From Tropicimonas isoalkanivorans (GTDB lineage Bacteria; Pseudomonadota; Alphaproteobacteria; Rhodobacterales; Rhodobacteraceae), in contig NZ_FOLG01000005.1 of assembly GCF_900112335.1 (NCBI RefSeq), forward strand, positions 172,003 through 236,002: a DNA stretch of 64,000 nt. Direction: 5' to 3'. The position numbers and the translations under genes are program-made. The notes below the pieces were generated by a model. The model had not been told where the DNA came from, ran no database searches, and saw nothing but the letters and a program-made list of their open reading frames with translations. Position 1 is the stretch's first letter. Each line of letters begins with the position of its first letter. Positions 36,326 through 44,846 of this stretch are shown here, piece after piece.

Positions 36326-36646
36326 ATGAAACGCCGTGACGTCCTCTCCGCTTGTGCCGCCGCCACCGTTTTGAGCGCCGCCGGCCCCCTGCGCGCGGAC
36401 GCGCCATCCGGGGCCGCCGCAGAGATCGGCCGTTGGCTGCTGGCGCACGGCGTTTTGCCCCGCAACCCGACGCGGCTGAGGGAAGGCCTGCCGGAGAGCC
36501 GCTCCTCAACCGCCTTGCAGACTGCCATGCGCGAAGATTTCGCCGCGCTCCGCATCGTCTCCGTGAACGATTGGTACATCAGTGAAACCGAAGCCCGCCT
36601 GTGTGCGCTCGCCGCACTCGGCATGCCTGAGTCTGGAGTGTTATGA
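36326..36646 (+). CDS. Small Tat-signal subunit of the GMC dehydrogenase
   Basis: The 106-residue protein has a twin-arginine leader (KRRDVLSACAAATVLSAAG) and the C-terminal pattern 'VNDWYISETEARLCALAAL', which closely follows the end of gluconate-2-dehydrogenase subunit 3 and sorbitol or fructose dehydrogenase small subunits. It is shorter than most of them. A GATGAGGAAATT ribosome-binding site precedes the ATG. The usual multiheme cytochrome c subunit is missing nearby, so the electron acceptor is unknown. Its stop overlaps the next small gene. Confidence 0.75.
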   Translation: MKRRDVLSACAAATVLSAAGPLRADAPSGAAAEIGRWLLAHGVLPRNPTRLREGLPESRSSTALQTAMREDFAALRIVSVNDWYISETEARLCALAALGMPESGVL

Positions 36647-36855
36647 AGCGTATCCTAATGATTGCCGCCGCAGTTGTCGTTCTCTCCGCGGCCACCCTGA
36701 TCCTACTTCCCCTCAGCTTTTATACCCTGACGGTGATTTATATCCTCGCCGGCGCGACCGTCGCATTGATGAGCGCGCGCCAGCGGACGCCGCGCGACCG
36801 TAGGGTGGCCCAATCCGTCGAGCCCGCGCAGAGAAGAAATGCCCCTCTCCACTGA
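36643..36855 (+). CDS. Small two-helix membrane protein
   Basis: The 70-residue protein overlaps the preceding gene by four bases (ATGA). It has two hydrophobic segments (residues 4-24 and 27-44) and a basic, hydrophilic tail. It is probably part of the GMC dehydrogenase operon and may anchor the complex in the membrane; that is inference. No named family is recognised. Confidence 0.55.
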   Translation: MKRILMIAAAVVVLSAATLILLPLSFYTLTVIYILAGATVALMSARQRTPRDRRVAQSVEPAQRRNAPLH

Positions 36856-37009
36856 CCCCTGAGCCACTTTGCTCTGACGGTTTACGGGGCGGCGATCGTC
36901 CGCAACGCTGGTGTCAGCTACGGCTGGATATGGCCACGTATCCTGATCTCCGGCTGCAGGCGCCGCCTGCGACGTCCGAAACGTCCTCAGCTGGCCTCGG
37001 ATTTCGGAG

Positions 37010-37696
37010 CTAGCAGCCTCCTGATTCCCCGGCCGTCGTCCATTCTGGGGGCGCTGAGCGACGTGTGGAGAACGGGAAGATATGGGTACCGAACGACGCG
37101 CGCGCACCGCAGAACTGCCGGCACTCCGGTTCCCCGCCTGATGTGAAGACAATGCGATCATCCGCAACCGTGAGGCGAAAGCTGCACCCGTCCGCTTGCC
37201 CAACGTATTCGGGACCGGACTGCGTGGCCCGCACCCGCCCAGTTCCGCAACTATGCCCGCCACCCTGGAAGCTCGAGATGCTGAATTCGACCGATCCGCC
37301 GTCATCTTCGACGAGCAGAAGGTCCGCGCCCGCGCAATAGGCGCCCGACAGTCCACTGTCCGCCAAGCCGTTCGCAAGCAGCGACTGCAGTTGCCGCAGG
37401 CGCGCCTCCATTCGGTCTTCGATGCATCCCGCGTCGCCCCCGCAGGCATCGCGCCGCGCAATCCAGGCGACCTGATCGGCCCGGATCTGCGCCACACCGG
37501 TCTCGCCCGCACCGGCCCGCGCCGCTCGGTAGGCCTCCGCCAGGTGCCGGTCCAGACCGGCGAGCACATCGGAAGCGCAGATGGCGTGTTCCGTCGCGGT
37601 ACCGGCCTTGGCGCAGTCGAAGCTTGGGGAAGCAGCCTGCACAGGTGCGGCCAGCAGGGCCAGGCCGACCGCAATTCCGCAAGAAAAGGATGTCAT
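37010..37696 (-). CDS. LprI/DUF1311-type exported protein
   Basis: The 228-residue protein has a signal peptide (residues 1-22). An LprI N-terminal-type domain with conserved cysteines follows: 'SFDCAKAGTATEHAICASDVLAGLD', 'QVAWIARRDACGGDAGCIEDRMEARL'. The C-terminal half (about 115-228) has further cysteine pairs and no named domain. LprI proteins inhibit lysozyme in mycobacteria; in most bacteria the function is unknown. The neighbours give no hint. Confidence 0.8.
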   Translation of the reverse strand: MTSFSCGIAVGLALLAAPVQAASPSFDCAKAGTATEHAICASDVLAGLDRHLAEAYRAARAGAGETGVAQIRADQVAWIARRDACGGDAGCIEDRMEARLRQLQSLLANGLADSGLSGAYCAGADLLLVEDDGGSVEFSISSFQGGGHSCGTGRVRATQSGPEYVGQADGCSFRLTVADDRIVFTSGGEPECRQFCGARASFGTHIFPFSTRRSAPPEWTTAGESGGC

Positions 37697-37790
37697 GATG
37701 TGACCCCGGCGACAGTTACCCCGATTGATCGGAGGCTAGCACGCCAGTGCACCTCGCGCGACTGTCCCGAATGTATCGGGGTCGCCCCCG

Positions 37791-38084
37791 TCAAACTTCC
37801 TCGAGCTCGACCCCCGCGGCCATACGAGCAAACGTCTCAGCCATCGCCGTCGCCGGCTGCGACCGCGTCCATTCGCCTGTCAGAGCGACGGGACGCCCCC
37901 CATCATCAGGGATCAAAACGGCTCGAATTCTCTTAAATCCGACGTACCAGAGACCACCTCGCCAGGTGCCGCCGGGACCTTTGAAATCACTTTTCATGGC
38001 GAAAATCCGTGCCCCGGTAGGCACGACTTCAAACGCCTGAACGGATTTCTCAAGGCTCTTCACAACGCACATACTAAACCTCAT
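37791..38084 (-). CDS. Possible small hypothetical protein
   Basis: A 97-residue frame has protein-like composition ('FEVVPTGARIFAMKSDFKGPGG', 'GLWYVGFKRIRAVLIPDDGGRP') but no ribosome-binding site that I can support and no recognised family. It lies in an AT-richer accessory stretch. It may be real or a remnant. Confidence 0.35.
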   Translation of the reverse strand: MRFSMCVVKSLEKSVQAFEVVPTGARIFAMKSDFKGPGGTWRGGLWYVGFKRIRAVLIPDDGGRPVALTGEWTRSQPATAMAETFARMAAGVELEEV

Positions 38085-38551
38085 CTACCAAAAACGAGAC
38101 ACCCAATACCAATTACGGGCATCCAACACATTCTCTAATTATGTCGAACCGGGATTGCCAATTCACCCTGAACAAATCGGCAGGCCGTTCGCTGCTTGTG
38201 CGCACAGTCACCGCGGGTAAGGGTGAATTGTTTCCGTCAGACCGTGAGGGCCAGAAAGCCGCCCCACGCACGCCGGGAATGTGCCAACCCTTGATTCGCG
38301 GGGTGTAACCTCGTCTCCGGCTGCCACATATCCACAGACACGCTAAGCTCTTGTCGGAACGGACTTGACTCAAAACGCACCGACGCGTACCGACCGGCCC
38401 ACACACCCGGGAGTGCAAGCTTCCGGTCCCCCTTCCGTGGGGGATCGCCACCAGTCAGCGCGTCGCGCCCACTGGTGCGTTTGTGGTTTGGGAACCGGCT
38501 CCTTACATGAGGGCCAGACGCGGAAATCAAGGGCCGAAGGAGGGCCGGGGC
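38085..38551. other. Region upstream of ffh without a gene
   Basis: About 470 bases contain no recognisable gene. I looked for the 4.5S RNA of the signal recognition particle here, because it partners Ffh, but its conserved GGAAGCAGCC apical segment is absent. The ffh promoter must lie within this stretch. Confidence 0.4.
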
Positions 38552-40060
38552 ATGTTCGAGAATCTATCAGAGCGCCTCTCCGGCGTCTTTGACCGCCTGA
38601 CCAAGCAGGGCGCGCTGTCCGAGGACGACGTTCGCACGGCACTGCGCGAGGTTCGCGTGGCCCTGCTTGAGGCGGACGTCTCGCTGCCAGTGGCCCGCTC
38701 CTTCATCAAGGCCGTCGAGAGCAAGGCGACCGGCCAGGCAGTGACGAAGTCGGTGACCCCCGGCCAGCAGGTCGTCAAGATTGTCCACGACGAGCTGGTG
38801 AATTTCCTTGCCGGCGACAACGAGACCCCCGGCGAACTGAAGGTGGACAGCCCGCCCGCGCCGATCCTGATGGTAGGCCTGCAGGGCTCCGGCAAGACGA
38901 CGACGACAGCCAAGCTTGCCAAGCGGCTCAAGGAGAAGAACGGCAAGCGAGTTCTCATGGCCTCGCTTGACGTCAACCGCCCCGCCGCTATGGAGCAACT
39001 CGCCATCCTCGGCACGCAGGTCGGCGTCGACACTCTTCCCATCGTCAAGGGCCAGACCCCAGTCCAGATCGCACAGCGGGCGAAGCAGCAGGCCACGCTC
39101 GGCGGGTATGACGTCTACATGCTCGACACCGCTGGACGGCTCTCCATCGACGACGCACTGATGGCCGAAGTCGAGTCCGTCCGCGATGTAACCAAACCCC
39201 GCGAGACACTGCTGGTGGTCGACGGCCTGACCGGCCAGGACGCGGTGCACACGGCGGAAAACTTCGACAGCCGCATTGGCATCTCCGGCGTGGTGCTGAC
39301 CCGGATGGACGGCGACGGCCGTGGCGGTGCGGCGCTGTCCATGCGCTATGTCACCGGCCAGCCGATCAAGTTCGTGGGCCTCGGCGAGAAGATGGACGCG
39401 CTGGAGGAGTTCCACCCCGAGCGTATCGCAGGCCGAATTCTGGGCATGGGCGACATCGTCTCCCTCGTCGAGAAGGCGCAGGAAACGCTAGAGATCGAAC
39501 AGGCCGAGCGCATGATGAAGCGCTTCCAGAAAGGCCAGTTCTCCATGAACGACCTGCGGGCCCAGCTTGAGCAGATGATCAAGATGGGCGGCATGGAAGG
39601 CGTAATGGGCATGATGCCCGGCATGGGCAAGATGAAGGCCCAGGTCGCCGAGGCGGGCTTCGACGACAAGATCCTTAAGCACCAGATCGCCCTTATCAAT
39701 TCCATGACCAAGAAGGAACGCGCCGCACCGCAGGTCCTTCAGGCCTCCCGCAAGAAGCGGATCGCCGCCGGAGCGGGGCTGGAGGTGTCGGACCTCAACA
39801 AGCTTCTGAAGATGCACCGCCAGATGGCCGACATGATGAAGAAGATGGGCAAGAAAGGCCTGTTGAAGCAGGCGATGTCCGGAATGTTCGGCAAGGGCGG
39901 GATGCCCAAGGAGATGGCGGACATGAACCCGGCCGACGTGGAAAAGGCCGCAAAGGCGCTTGGGCGGATGCCCGGCGGCGGCGCGCCCGGCGGCTTCCCC
40001 GGCATGGGGGGCGGCATGGCCCTTCCCCCCGGCCTCTCCGGCTTCGGAAAGAAGAAGTAG
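38552..40060 (+). CDS. ffh: Signal recognition particle protein Ffh
   Basis: The 502-residue SRP54 homologue targets nascent membrane proteins to the translocon. It has an N domain (1-90), a G domain with 'GLQGSGKTTTTAKLA' (residues 109-123), 'DTAGRL' and 'TRMDGDGRGGAALS', and a Met-rich M domain (about 300-450, many Met in 'GGMEGVMGMMPGMGKM') that binds 4.5S RNA and signal sequences. A longer frame opens at 38483, but ATG at 38552 has GGAGGGCCGGGGC before it. It heads a rightward block with six acetyltransferases and the rpsP operon. Confidence 0.96.
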   Translation: MFENLSERLSGVFDRLTKQGALSEDDVRTALREVRVALLEADVSLPVARSFIKAVESKATGQAVTKSVTPGQQVVKIVHDELVNFLAGDNETPGELKVDSPPAPILMVGLQGSGKTTTTAKLAKRLKEKNGKRVLMASLDVNRPAAMEQLAILGTQVGVDTLPIVKGQTPVQIAQRAKQQATLGGYDVYMLDTAGRLSIDDALMAEVESVRDVTKPRETLLVVDGLTGQDAVHTAENFDSRIGISGVVLTRMDGDGRGGAALSMRYVTGQPIKFVGLGEKMDALEEFHPERIAGRILGMGDIVSLVEKAQETLEIEQAERMMKRFQKGQFSMNDLRAQLEQMIKMGGMEGVMGMMPGMGKMKAQVAEAGFDDKILKHQIALINSMTKKERAAPQVLQASRKKRIAAGAGLEVSDLNKLLKMHRQMADMMKKMGKKGLLKQAMSGMFGKGGMPKEMADMNPADVEKAAKALGRMPGGGAPGGFPGMGGGMALPPGLSGFGKKK

Positions 40061-40064
40061 ATCC

Positions 40065-40592
40065 ATGCGCGCACCCGTCCTCGAAACCACCCGCCTGTTC
40101 CTGCGCCGTCCGACCCAGTCGGATATCGGTAGCCTCCTCGCGCGCCTTCGGGCAGGGGCGCCTCGCCTCTCTACAGCCCCGCTGTGCGGCCCTCGGGCGT
40201 TGGCACAGACCGTGCCGATCGTCTGCCAGTGGGACCTTTGCGGCACGGGCCTTTTCGCCGTGTTGGCCAAGGGCTGCGACGAGCCGCTCGGCCTCGCCGG
40301 TCCGTGGCACGCGACCGGCTGGCAGGAGCCCGAACTGGGATGGCTCTTCTGGGACACCGCCGATGCCGACACGCTCGCCCCGGAGGCCGTCCATGCGGCG
40401 CGTGACTTCGCCGCGCGCGGTCTTGGCTGGCGCGAGATCGTGAGCCTGGTGGACGCCGAAGACCGTCGCAGCGCCGCGCTCGCCCGGAGTTGCGGCGCCA
40501 TCGGCGACCCGTTTTGCGATGACGGGACCGAAGCGCTCGTGTTCCGGCACCCCGTACCCGCCCGCTCGGGTGGCTGGCGGCGCGCGGCGTGA
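40065..40592 (+). CDS. GNAT acetyltransferase, array member 1 (degenerate CoA loop)
   Basis: The 175-residue protein starts five bases after the ffh stop. It has 'LETTRLFLRRPT' at the N-terminus and 'LVFRHPVPARSG' at the C-terminus, the same end motifs as the following genes. 'GWLFW' and 'GWREIVSLVDAEDRRSAALARSCGA' match the GNAT fold. However, the acetyl-CoA pyrophosphate loop, G-x-G in its paralogues, is replaced by 'DTADADTLAPEA', so binding of the cofactor may be weak or lost. It is the most divergent copy. Confidence 0.8.
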   Translation: MRAPVLETTRLFLRRPTQSDIGSLLARLRAGAPRLSTAPLCGPRALAQTVPIVCQWDLCGTGLFAVLAKGCDEPLGLAGPWHATGWQEPELGWLFWDTADADTLAPEAVHAARDFAARGLGWREIVSLVDAEDRRSAALARSCGAIGDPFCDDGTEALVFRHPVPARSGGWRRAA

Positions 40593-40724
40593 TCCTCGGA
40601 AAGCAGCATATCCCAGCCGCACCGGCTGCGCGCAGAGCTTCACGCCTGGCGCCGACGGAGGTTGCCGGCCACTGGCTGCTTTTGCCGCGCAGGGAACCCG
40701 TGCACACTGCAGCGGAGGCACGCG

Positions 40725-41240
40725 ATGCCTGACGCCCCCACCCTCACGACCGACCGGCTGACCCTCCGCGCGCAGCGCGTCGAGGATTTCGAGCCCTTTG
40801 CCGCCATGATGGCCACCGACCGCGCCGTCCACATGGGCGGCCCCTTCACGCGCAAGCAGGCGTGGCTGTGGTTCGCCGCCGATTCCGGAAGCTGGTCGCT
40901 CACCAATTCCGGCGGCTGGACGGTCGAACGCCGCGCCGATGGCGCCATTCTGGGTCAGGTCGGCTGCAACAAGCCCGACTTCTTTCCCGAGTTCGAGCTG
41001 GGATGGATGCTGTACGACGAACACGAGGGCCAGGGCTACGCCGCCGAGGCCGCCTCCGCCGCGCGCGACTGGGCCTTCGGCCCGCGTGGTCTTCGAACGC
41101 TCGTCAGCTACGTCTCGCCCGAGAACGCCCCCTCCGTCCGTCTGGCCGAACGCCTTGGCGCCACCCGCGACGAGGCCGCCGCCCGCCCGGACCCGGAGGA
41201 CCTGGTCTTTCGCCACCCCCACCCCGGAGGTTCGGCATGA
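40725..41240 (+). CDS. GNAT acetyltransferase, array member 2
   Basis: The 171-residue RimJ/RimL-type enzyme has 'LTTDRLTLRAQRVEDF', 'VHMGGPFTRKQAW', the acetyl-CoA loop 'HEGQGYAAEA' and the C-terminal 'LVFRHPHPGG'. GCGGAGG precedes the ATG. The gap to member 1 is 132 bases. The substrate is unknown; relatives acetylate N-termini of ribosomal proteins, other proteins or small molecules. Confidence 0.88.
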   Translation: MPDAPTLTTDRLTLRAQRVEDFEPFAAMMATDRAVHMGGPFTRKQAWLWFAADSGSWSLTNSGGWTVERRADGAILGQVGCNKPDFFPEFELGWMLYDEHEGQGYAAEAASAARDWAFGPRGLRTLVSYVSPENAPSVRLAERLGATRDEAAARPDPEDLVFRHPHPGGSA

Positions 41241-41770
41241 CACGAATCGTGATCGACGTGCCGGTGCTGGAGACCGACCGCCTCCTGCTCCGCGCGCCCT
41301 GCCCGGCGGACTACCCGGCCTACCGCGCCTTCCTCGCCACCGAACGCTCCCGCTTCACCGGCGGGCCGCTCGAAGAGCGCCACGCGTGGCGCGCCTTCGC
41401 GGCGATGATCGGCCACTGGACGATGCAGGGCTTTGGCATGTGGACGATCACCCTCAAGGGCTCCGACGCCCCCGCGGGCCATGCCGGCCTGTGGTATCCG
41501 GGCACGTGGCCCGAGCCCGAGATCGGCTGGACGGTCTACGAGGGCTACGAAGGCAAGGGCATCGCTTTCGAGGCTGCCTGTGCCGTGCGAGACCACACCT
41601 TCGGCCCAATGGGCTGGACCACCGCCGTCAGCTACATCGCCGCTGGCAACGATCGTTCAGTTGCCCTGGCGCGTCGGCTCGGTGCCGTGCCCGACGCGTC
41701 CGCCACGCGGCCGCCGCACGCGCCGGACTGCCACGTCTTCCGCCACCCGCAGCCGGGAGGCACCAGATGA
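41237..41770 (+). CDS. GNAT acetyltransferase, array member 3
   Basis: The 177-residue protein starts with an ATGA overlap with member 2. It has 'LETDRLLLRAPCPADY', 'RFTGGPLEERHAW', 'GWTVYEGYEGKGIAFEA' (CoA loop) and 'HVFRHPQPGG' at the end. The motifs and spacing are those of members 2, 5 and 6, showing descent from a common ancestor. Confidence 0.9.
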   Translation: MTRIVIDVPVLETDRLLLRAPCPADYPAYRAFLATERSRFTGGPLEERHAWRAFAAMIGHWTMQGFGMWTITLKGSDAPAGHAGLWYPGTWPEPEIGWTVYEGYEGKGIAFEAACAVRDHTFGPMGWTTAVSYIAAGNDRSVALARRLGAVPDASATRPPHAPDCHVFRHPQPGGTR

Positions 41771-42849
41771 CCGAACGTCTCGAAACCGAACGGCTGATCC
41801 TGCGCCGGCCTCTGCCCTCCGACATGGCCGCTTACCAGAGCTATTACGGCTCCGACTGGCGCGCCACACACGGTCCCATCGTCGGCACGCGGCAATCGCG
41901 GGGCCGTTTCGAAGCGATCCTTGCCCACTGGCAGACAAAGGGTTTCGGCCGCTTCGTCGTCGAACGCAATGACCTGCCGGGGGCCATCGGCCTGATCGGG
42001 CCGCACTATCCGGACTCCTTCATCGAACCGGAGGTCACCTGGCAACTCTGGTCCGGCGATTTCGCGGGTCATGGCTATGCCTACGAGGCTGCCATGGAGG
42101 CCCGGCGCCACGCGTTCGAAACGCTGGGCTGGTCCACCGCCGTGACCTACATCCATTCCGAGAACCGCAGCGCCATTGCCCTGGCCCGACGCATGGGCGC
42201 CACGCTCGACCTGGAAGCGATCTATCCCGCCTCCATCGGCCCGCATGACGTGTACCGCCACCCGGGGCCCGTCCGGTCTCAACGCGTCACGGTTCCCGCC
42301 TCCCGCCGCAGGAAGGAGGGGGCACAGCCTCCCACCCTTCGGACCCTGCGGCTGGTTTTGCGCCCCTACCGGGCGGAAGATTTCGAATCCTACGCGACCT
42401 TTCTCGCCTCGCCCCGGGCGTCGGGTCTGCATGGCCCCTACTCCCGCGCCGATGCCTGGAGCCGTTTCACCAACGAAGTCGCCCACTGGCCGCTCTACGG
42501 GTACGGCGGGCTCATGATCGAGGTCGGCGGGGAGCCCGCCGGGTTCGTTGCGGTTACCCGCCCGCCGCACTTCCCCGAGCCGGAGCTGGGGTGGTCGCTG
42601 TTCGACGGCTACGAGGGGCGCGGCTTCGCGACCGAAGCCGCGATGACCCTGCGCGAGCACATCGTGACCCATTGCGGGATCAAAGGCCTCGTGAGCTATT
42701 TCACCCGCGAAAACCTGGCGTCCATCAGTATCGCCGAACGTCTTGGCTGCCGCCTGGACGAGCAGGCGGCGCGTCCTCAGGGCGTTGACTGCCTGGTCTA
42801 CCGCCACCCGGCGGCTGACGAGGACGGCAGCGTGGAGGCGTACGCGTGA
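41767..42849 (+). CDS. Fused double-domain GNAT acetyltransferase, array member 4
   Basis: The 360-residue protein is two GNAT domains in one chain. Domain 1 (residues 1-175) has 'LETERLILRRPLPSDM', CoA loop 'FAGHGYAYEA' and ends 'DVYRHPGP'. A short basic linker (about 176-195) joins it to domain 2, which has 'LRTLRLVLRPYRAEDF', 'GLHGPYSRADAW', CoA loop 'YEGRGFATEA' and 'LVYRHPAA'. It overlaps member 3 by four bases (ATGA). Loss of a stop codon between two tandem copies explains the fusion best. Confidence 0.9.
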   Translation: MTERLETERLILRRPLPSDMAAYQSYYGSDWRATHGPIVGTRQSRGRFEAILAHWQTKGFGRFVVERNDLPGAIGLIGPHYPDSFIEPEVTWQLWSGDFAGHGYAYEAAMEARRHAFETLGWSTAVTYIHSENRSAIALARRMGATLDLEAIYPASIGPHDVYRHPGPVRSQRVTVPASRRRKEGAQPPTLRTLRLVLRPYRAEDFESYATFLASPRASGLHGPYSRADAWSRFTNEVAHWPLYGYGGLMIEVGGEPAGFVAVTRPPHFPEPELGWSLFDGYEGRGFATEAAMTLREHIVTHCGIKGLVSYFTRENLASISIAERLGCRLDEQAARPQGVDCLVYRHPAADEDGSVEAYA

Positions 42850-43385
42850 GCCCGCAGCCTCCCATCCCAACCCTTCTGACGTCCCGGCTTGTCCTGCGTG
42901 CGCCGCGGGTCGAGGACTTTCCGGCTTTCGCCGATTTCCTCGCATCCGAGCGTACGCACTACATGGGCGGGCCGGTCGCCGACCACATGCAGGCATCCCG
43001 CGCCTTCGGCAACCTGGCCGGCCTCTGGGTGCTGCGCGGGTACGGCATGTTCGTTTTGGAACGGCGGGACACCGGCGAACCCGTGGGCCATGCCGGCGCC
43101 AGGCATCCGATGCCCTGGCCGGAACTGGAACTCGGCTGGTGCCTTTGGTCCGCGGCAGGAGAGGGCGAGGGGTTCATGACCGAGGCGATGCGTCAGATTC
43201 ACGGATGGGTCTTCGACGGGCTCGGATGGGAGACCTGCGTTTCCTACATGGGTGCGCGCAACGCCCGCTCCGCCGCCCTCGCCCGCCGGATGGGTGCCGT
43301 GATTGACCCAGATGCGGCGCGTCCGGAGGGGGACAATCGCGACGATGTGACCGTTTGGCGGCACCGGAAGGGTGGCCTCGAGTGA
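42846..43385 (+). CDS. GNAT acetyltransferase, array member 5
   Basis: The 179-residue enzyme starts at a GTG that overlaps the preceding stop (GTGA). It shows 'LLTSRLVLRAPRVEDF', 'HYMGGPVADHMQA', CoA loop 'GEGEGFMTEA' and the end motif 'TVWRHRKGG', a variant of the R-H-P end of its paralogues. It is translationally coupled to the double-domain gene. Confidence 0.88.
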   Translation: MSPQPPIPTLLTSRLVLRAPRVEDFPAFADFLASERTHYMGGPVADHMQASRAFGNLAGLWVLRGYGMFVLERRDTGEPVGHAGARHPMPWPELELGWCLWSAAGEGEGFMTEAMRQIHGWVFDGLGWETCVSYMGARNARSAALARRMGAVIDPDAARPEGDNRDDVTVWRHRKGGLE

Positions 43386-43422
43386 TGGCGCGCAGTTGGA
43401 CAGCAGAGCGGAGGGTCGCCTG

Positions 43423-44028
43423 ATGGGACACCGCGACATCCCCGTTCTTGAGACGGAGCGGCTGGTCCTGCGCGGGCCGGAGCCGCAGGACTATCCGAAT
43501 TTCAAGGCGACCTTCGCCTCCTACCGTTCGCGGTTCATGGGCGGGCCGCTGAACCCCTACGAAATCTGGATGCTCTACGCCGCCGAGATCGGCCATTGGG
43601 AAATCCGCGGTTTCGGCATGTGGATGATCCACCTGCGCGAGACGGGCGAGACACTGGGCATGGCGGGCGGATGGTTTCCGCCCAAGTGGCCCGAGCGCGA
43701 GATCGCCTGGTTCATCTGGCCGGAAAAGACAGGCCATGGGTTCGCGCTGGAGGCGACCCACCGGGCACGTCGGTACTTCTACGACGTCGCCGGCTGGGAA
43801 ACCGCCGTCTCCTACCTCGACCCGAAGGACCTCGACTCGATCCGTCTGGCCGAACGGCTGGGCGCCGTGAAGGACAAGGAAGCGGCCTCCGTCGACGGCA
43901 ACGATGTCGTCTACCGCCACCCGTCCCCCGCCCGGCTGCGCGACGGCCAGCTTCGCGACGGGATCGAGATGGAAATCCGGTCCTACCACGATCCTCTGTT
44001 CCGCCCGAAAGGATACGCCATTGACTGA
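43423..44028 (+). CDS. GNAT acetyltransferase, array member 6
   Basis: The 201-residue enzyme has 'LETERLVLRGPEPQDY', 'RFMGGPLNPYEIW', CoA loop 'KTGHGFALEA' and 'VVYRHPSP'. A 30-residue basic tail follows the shared end motif, longer than in the other members. The ATG at 43423 follows GGAGGGTCGCC, and an earlier in-frame ATG at 43372 lacks such a site. It is followed after 66 bases by chorismate mutase. Confidence 0.88.
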   Translation: MGHRDIPVLETERLVLRGPEPQDYPNFKATFASYRSRFMGGPLNPYEIWMLYAAEIGHWEIRGFGMWMIHLRETGETLGMAGGWFPPKWPEREIAWFIWPEKTGHGFALEATHRARRYFYDVAGWETAVSYLDPKDLDSIRLAERLGAVKDKEAASVDGNDVVYRHPSPARLRDGQLRDGIEMEIRSYHDPLFRPKGYAID

Positions 44029-44094
44029 ATTCGCCGCCCTTTCGGTCCCGTCGTCCGCCCGCTTCAACCGACCGGCCTCCCGGAGGACCGCGCG

Positions 44095-44391
44095 ATGACC
44101 GATCCCGTTTCCAAAGCCGCGGAACTGCTCAAGGAGCACCGCGCGAGCATCGACCGGCTCGATGCAATCCTCGTCTACACCCTGGCCGAGCGCTTCGCCC
44201 ACACCCAGTCCGTGGGCCGGCTCAAGGCCGAACACGACCTTCCCCCGTCCGATTCCGCGCGCGAGGCGCAGCAGATCGCACGGCTCGAAGACCTGGCGGA
44301 CCGGGCCGGCCTGGACCCCGAATTCGCCAAGGCTTTCCTGAGTTTCATCATTCAGGAAGTCATCCGACACCACAAGAAACACCAGGAATGA
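44095..44391 (+). CDS. Chorismate mutase, AroQ class
   Basis: The 98-residue all-helical protein has the AroQ pattern 'LLKEHRASIDRLDAILVYTLAERFAHTQSVGRLKAEHDLPP' (family spacing: R-x-x-I-D-x-x-D, K-x-x-x, with the catalytic Arg and Lys kept). It converts chorismate to prephenate for phenylalanine and tyrosine synthesis. GGAGGACCGCG precedes the ATG. It lies between the GNAT array and rpsP. Confidence 0.88.
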   Translation: MTDPVSKAAELLKEHRASIDRLDAILVYTLAERFAHTQSVGRLKAEHDLPPSDSAREAQQIARLEDLADRAGLDPEFAKAFLSFIIQEVIRHHKKHQE

Positions 44392-44439
44392 CAGGCGCCT
44401 AGACGTCTGCACCAACGCCATTCGAAGGAGAGATACACA

Positions 44440-44823
44440 ATGGCCATGAAGATCCGCCTCGCCCGTGGGGGCTCCAAGAAACGCCCCTTCTACTCGATCG
44501 TCGCCGCCGACAGCCGCATGCCGCGCGACGGCCGCTTCATCGAAAAGCTGGGCACCTATAACCCGCTGCTGCCGAAGGACTCCGAGCACCGCGTCAAGAT
44601 GGACATGGAGCGCGTGAAGTACTGGCTCGACCAGGGCGCCCAGCCGACCGACCGCATCAGCCGGATGCTGGAAGCCGCCGGTGTGAAAGAGAAGTCCGAG
44701 CGTTCCAACCCGCAGAAGGCGAAGCCCGGCAAGAAGGCGCAGGAGCGTGCCGAGGAGAAAGCTGCGAAGGCCGCCGAAGCTGCGCAAGCCGACGCTCCCG
44801 CCGAAGACGCGAGCGCTGAGTAA
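44440..44823 (+). CDS. rpsP: 30S ribosomal protein S16
   Basis: The 127-residue protein has the S16 core '[40 protein letters not shown]' (family pattern) in residues 3-80. An Ala/Lys/Glu-rich tail of about 40 residues follows, common in alphaproteobacteria. A GAAGGAGAG ribosome-binding site lies before the ATG. It starts the classic rpsP-rimM-trmD-rplS operon. Confidence 0.97.
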   Translation: MAMKIRLARGGSKKRPFYSIVAADSRMPRDGRFIEKLGTYNPLLPKDSEHRVKMDMERVKYWLDQGAQPTDRISRMLEAAGVKEKSERSNPQKAKPGKKAQERAEEKAAKAAEAAQADAPAEDASAE

Positions 44824-44846
44824 GCCTTGCCACTCAGAGCGGTGCC

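Noticed and set aside
34819..36624. A 601-codon frame opposite the GMC gene
   Set aside because: It is a shadow of the GMC oxidoreductase, with no recognisable domain.
38085..38551. Possible 4.5S RNA gene beside ffh
   Set aside because: The conserved apical loop sequence is absent on both strands.
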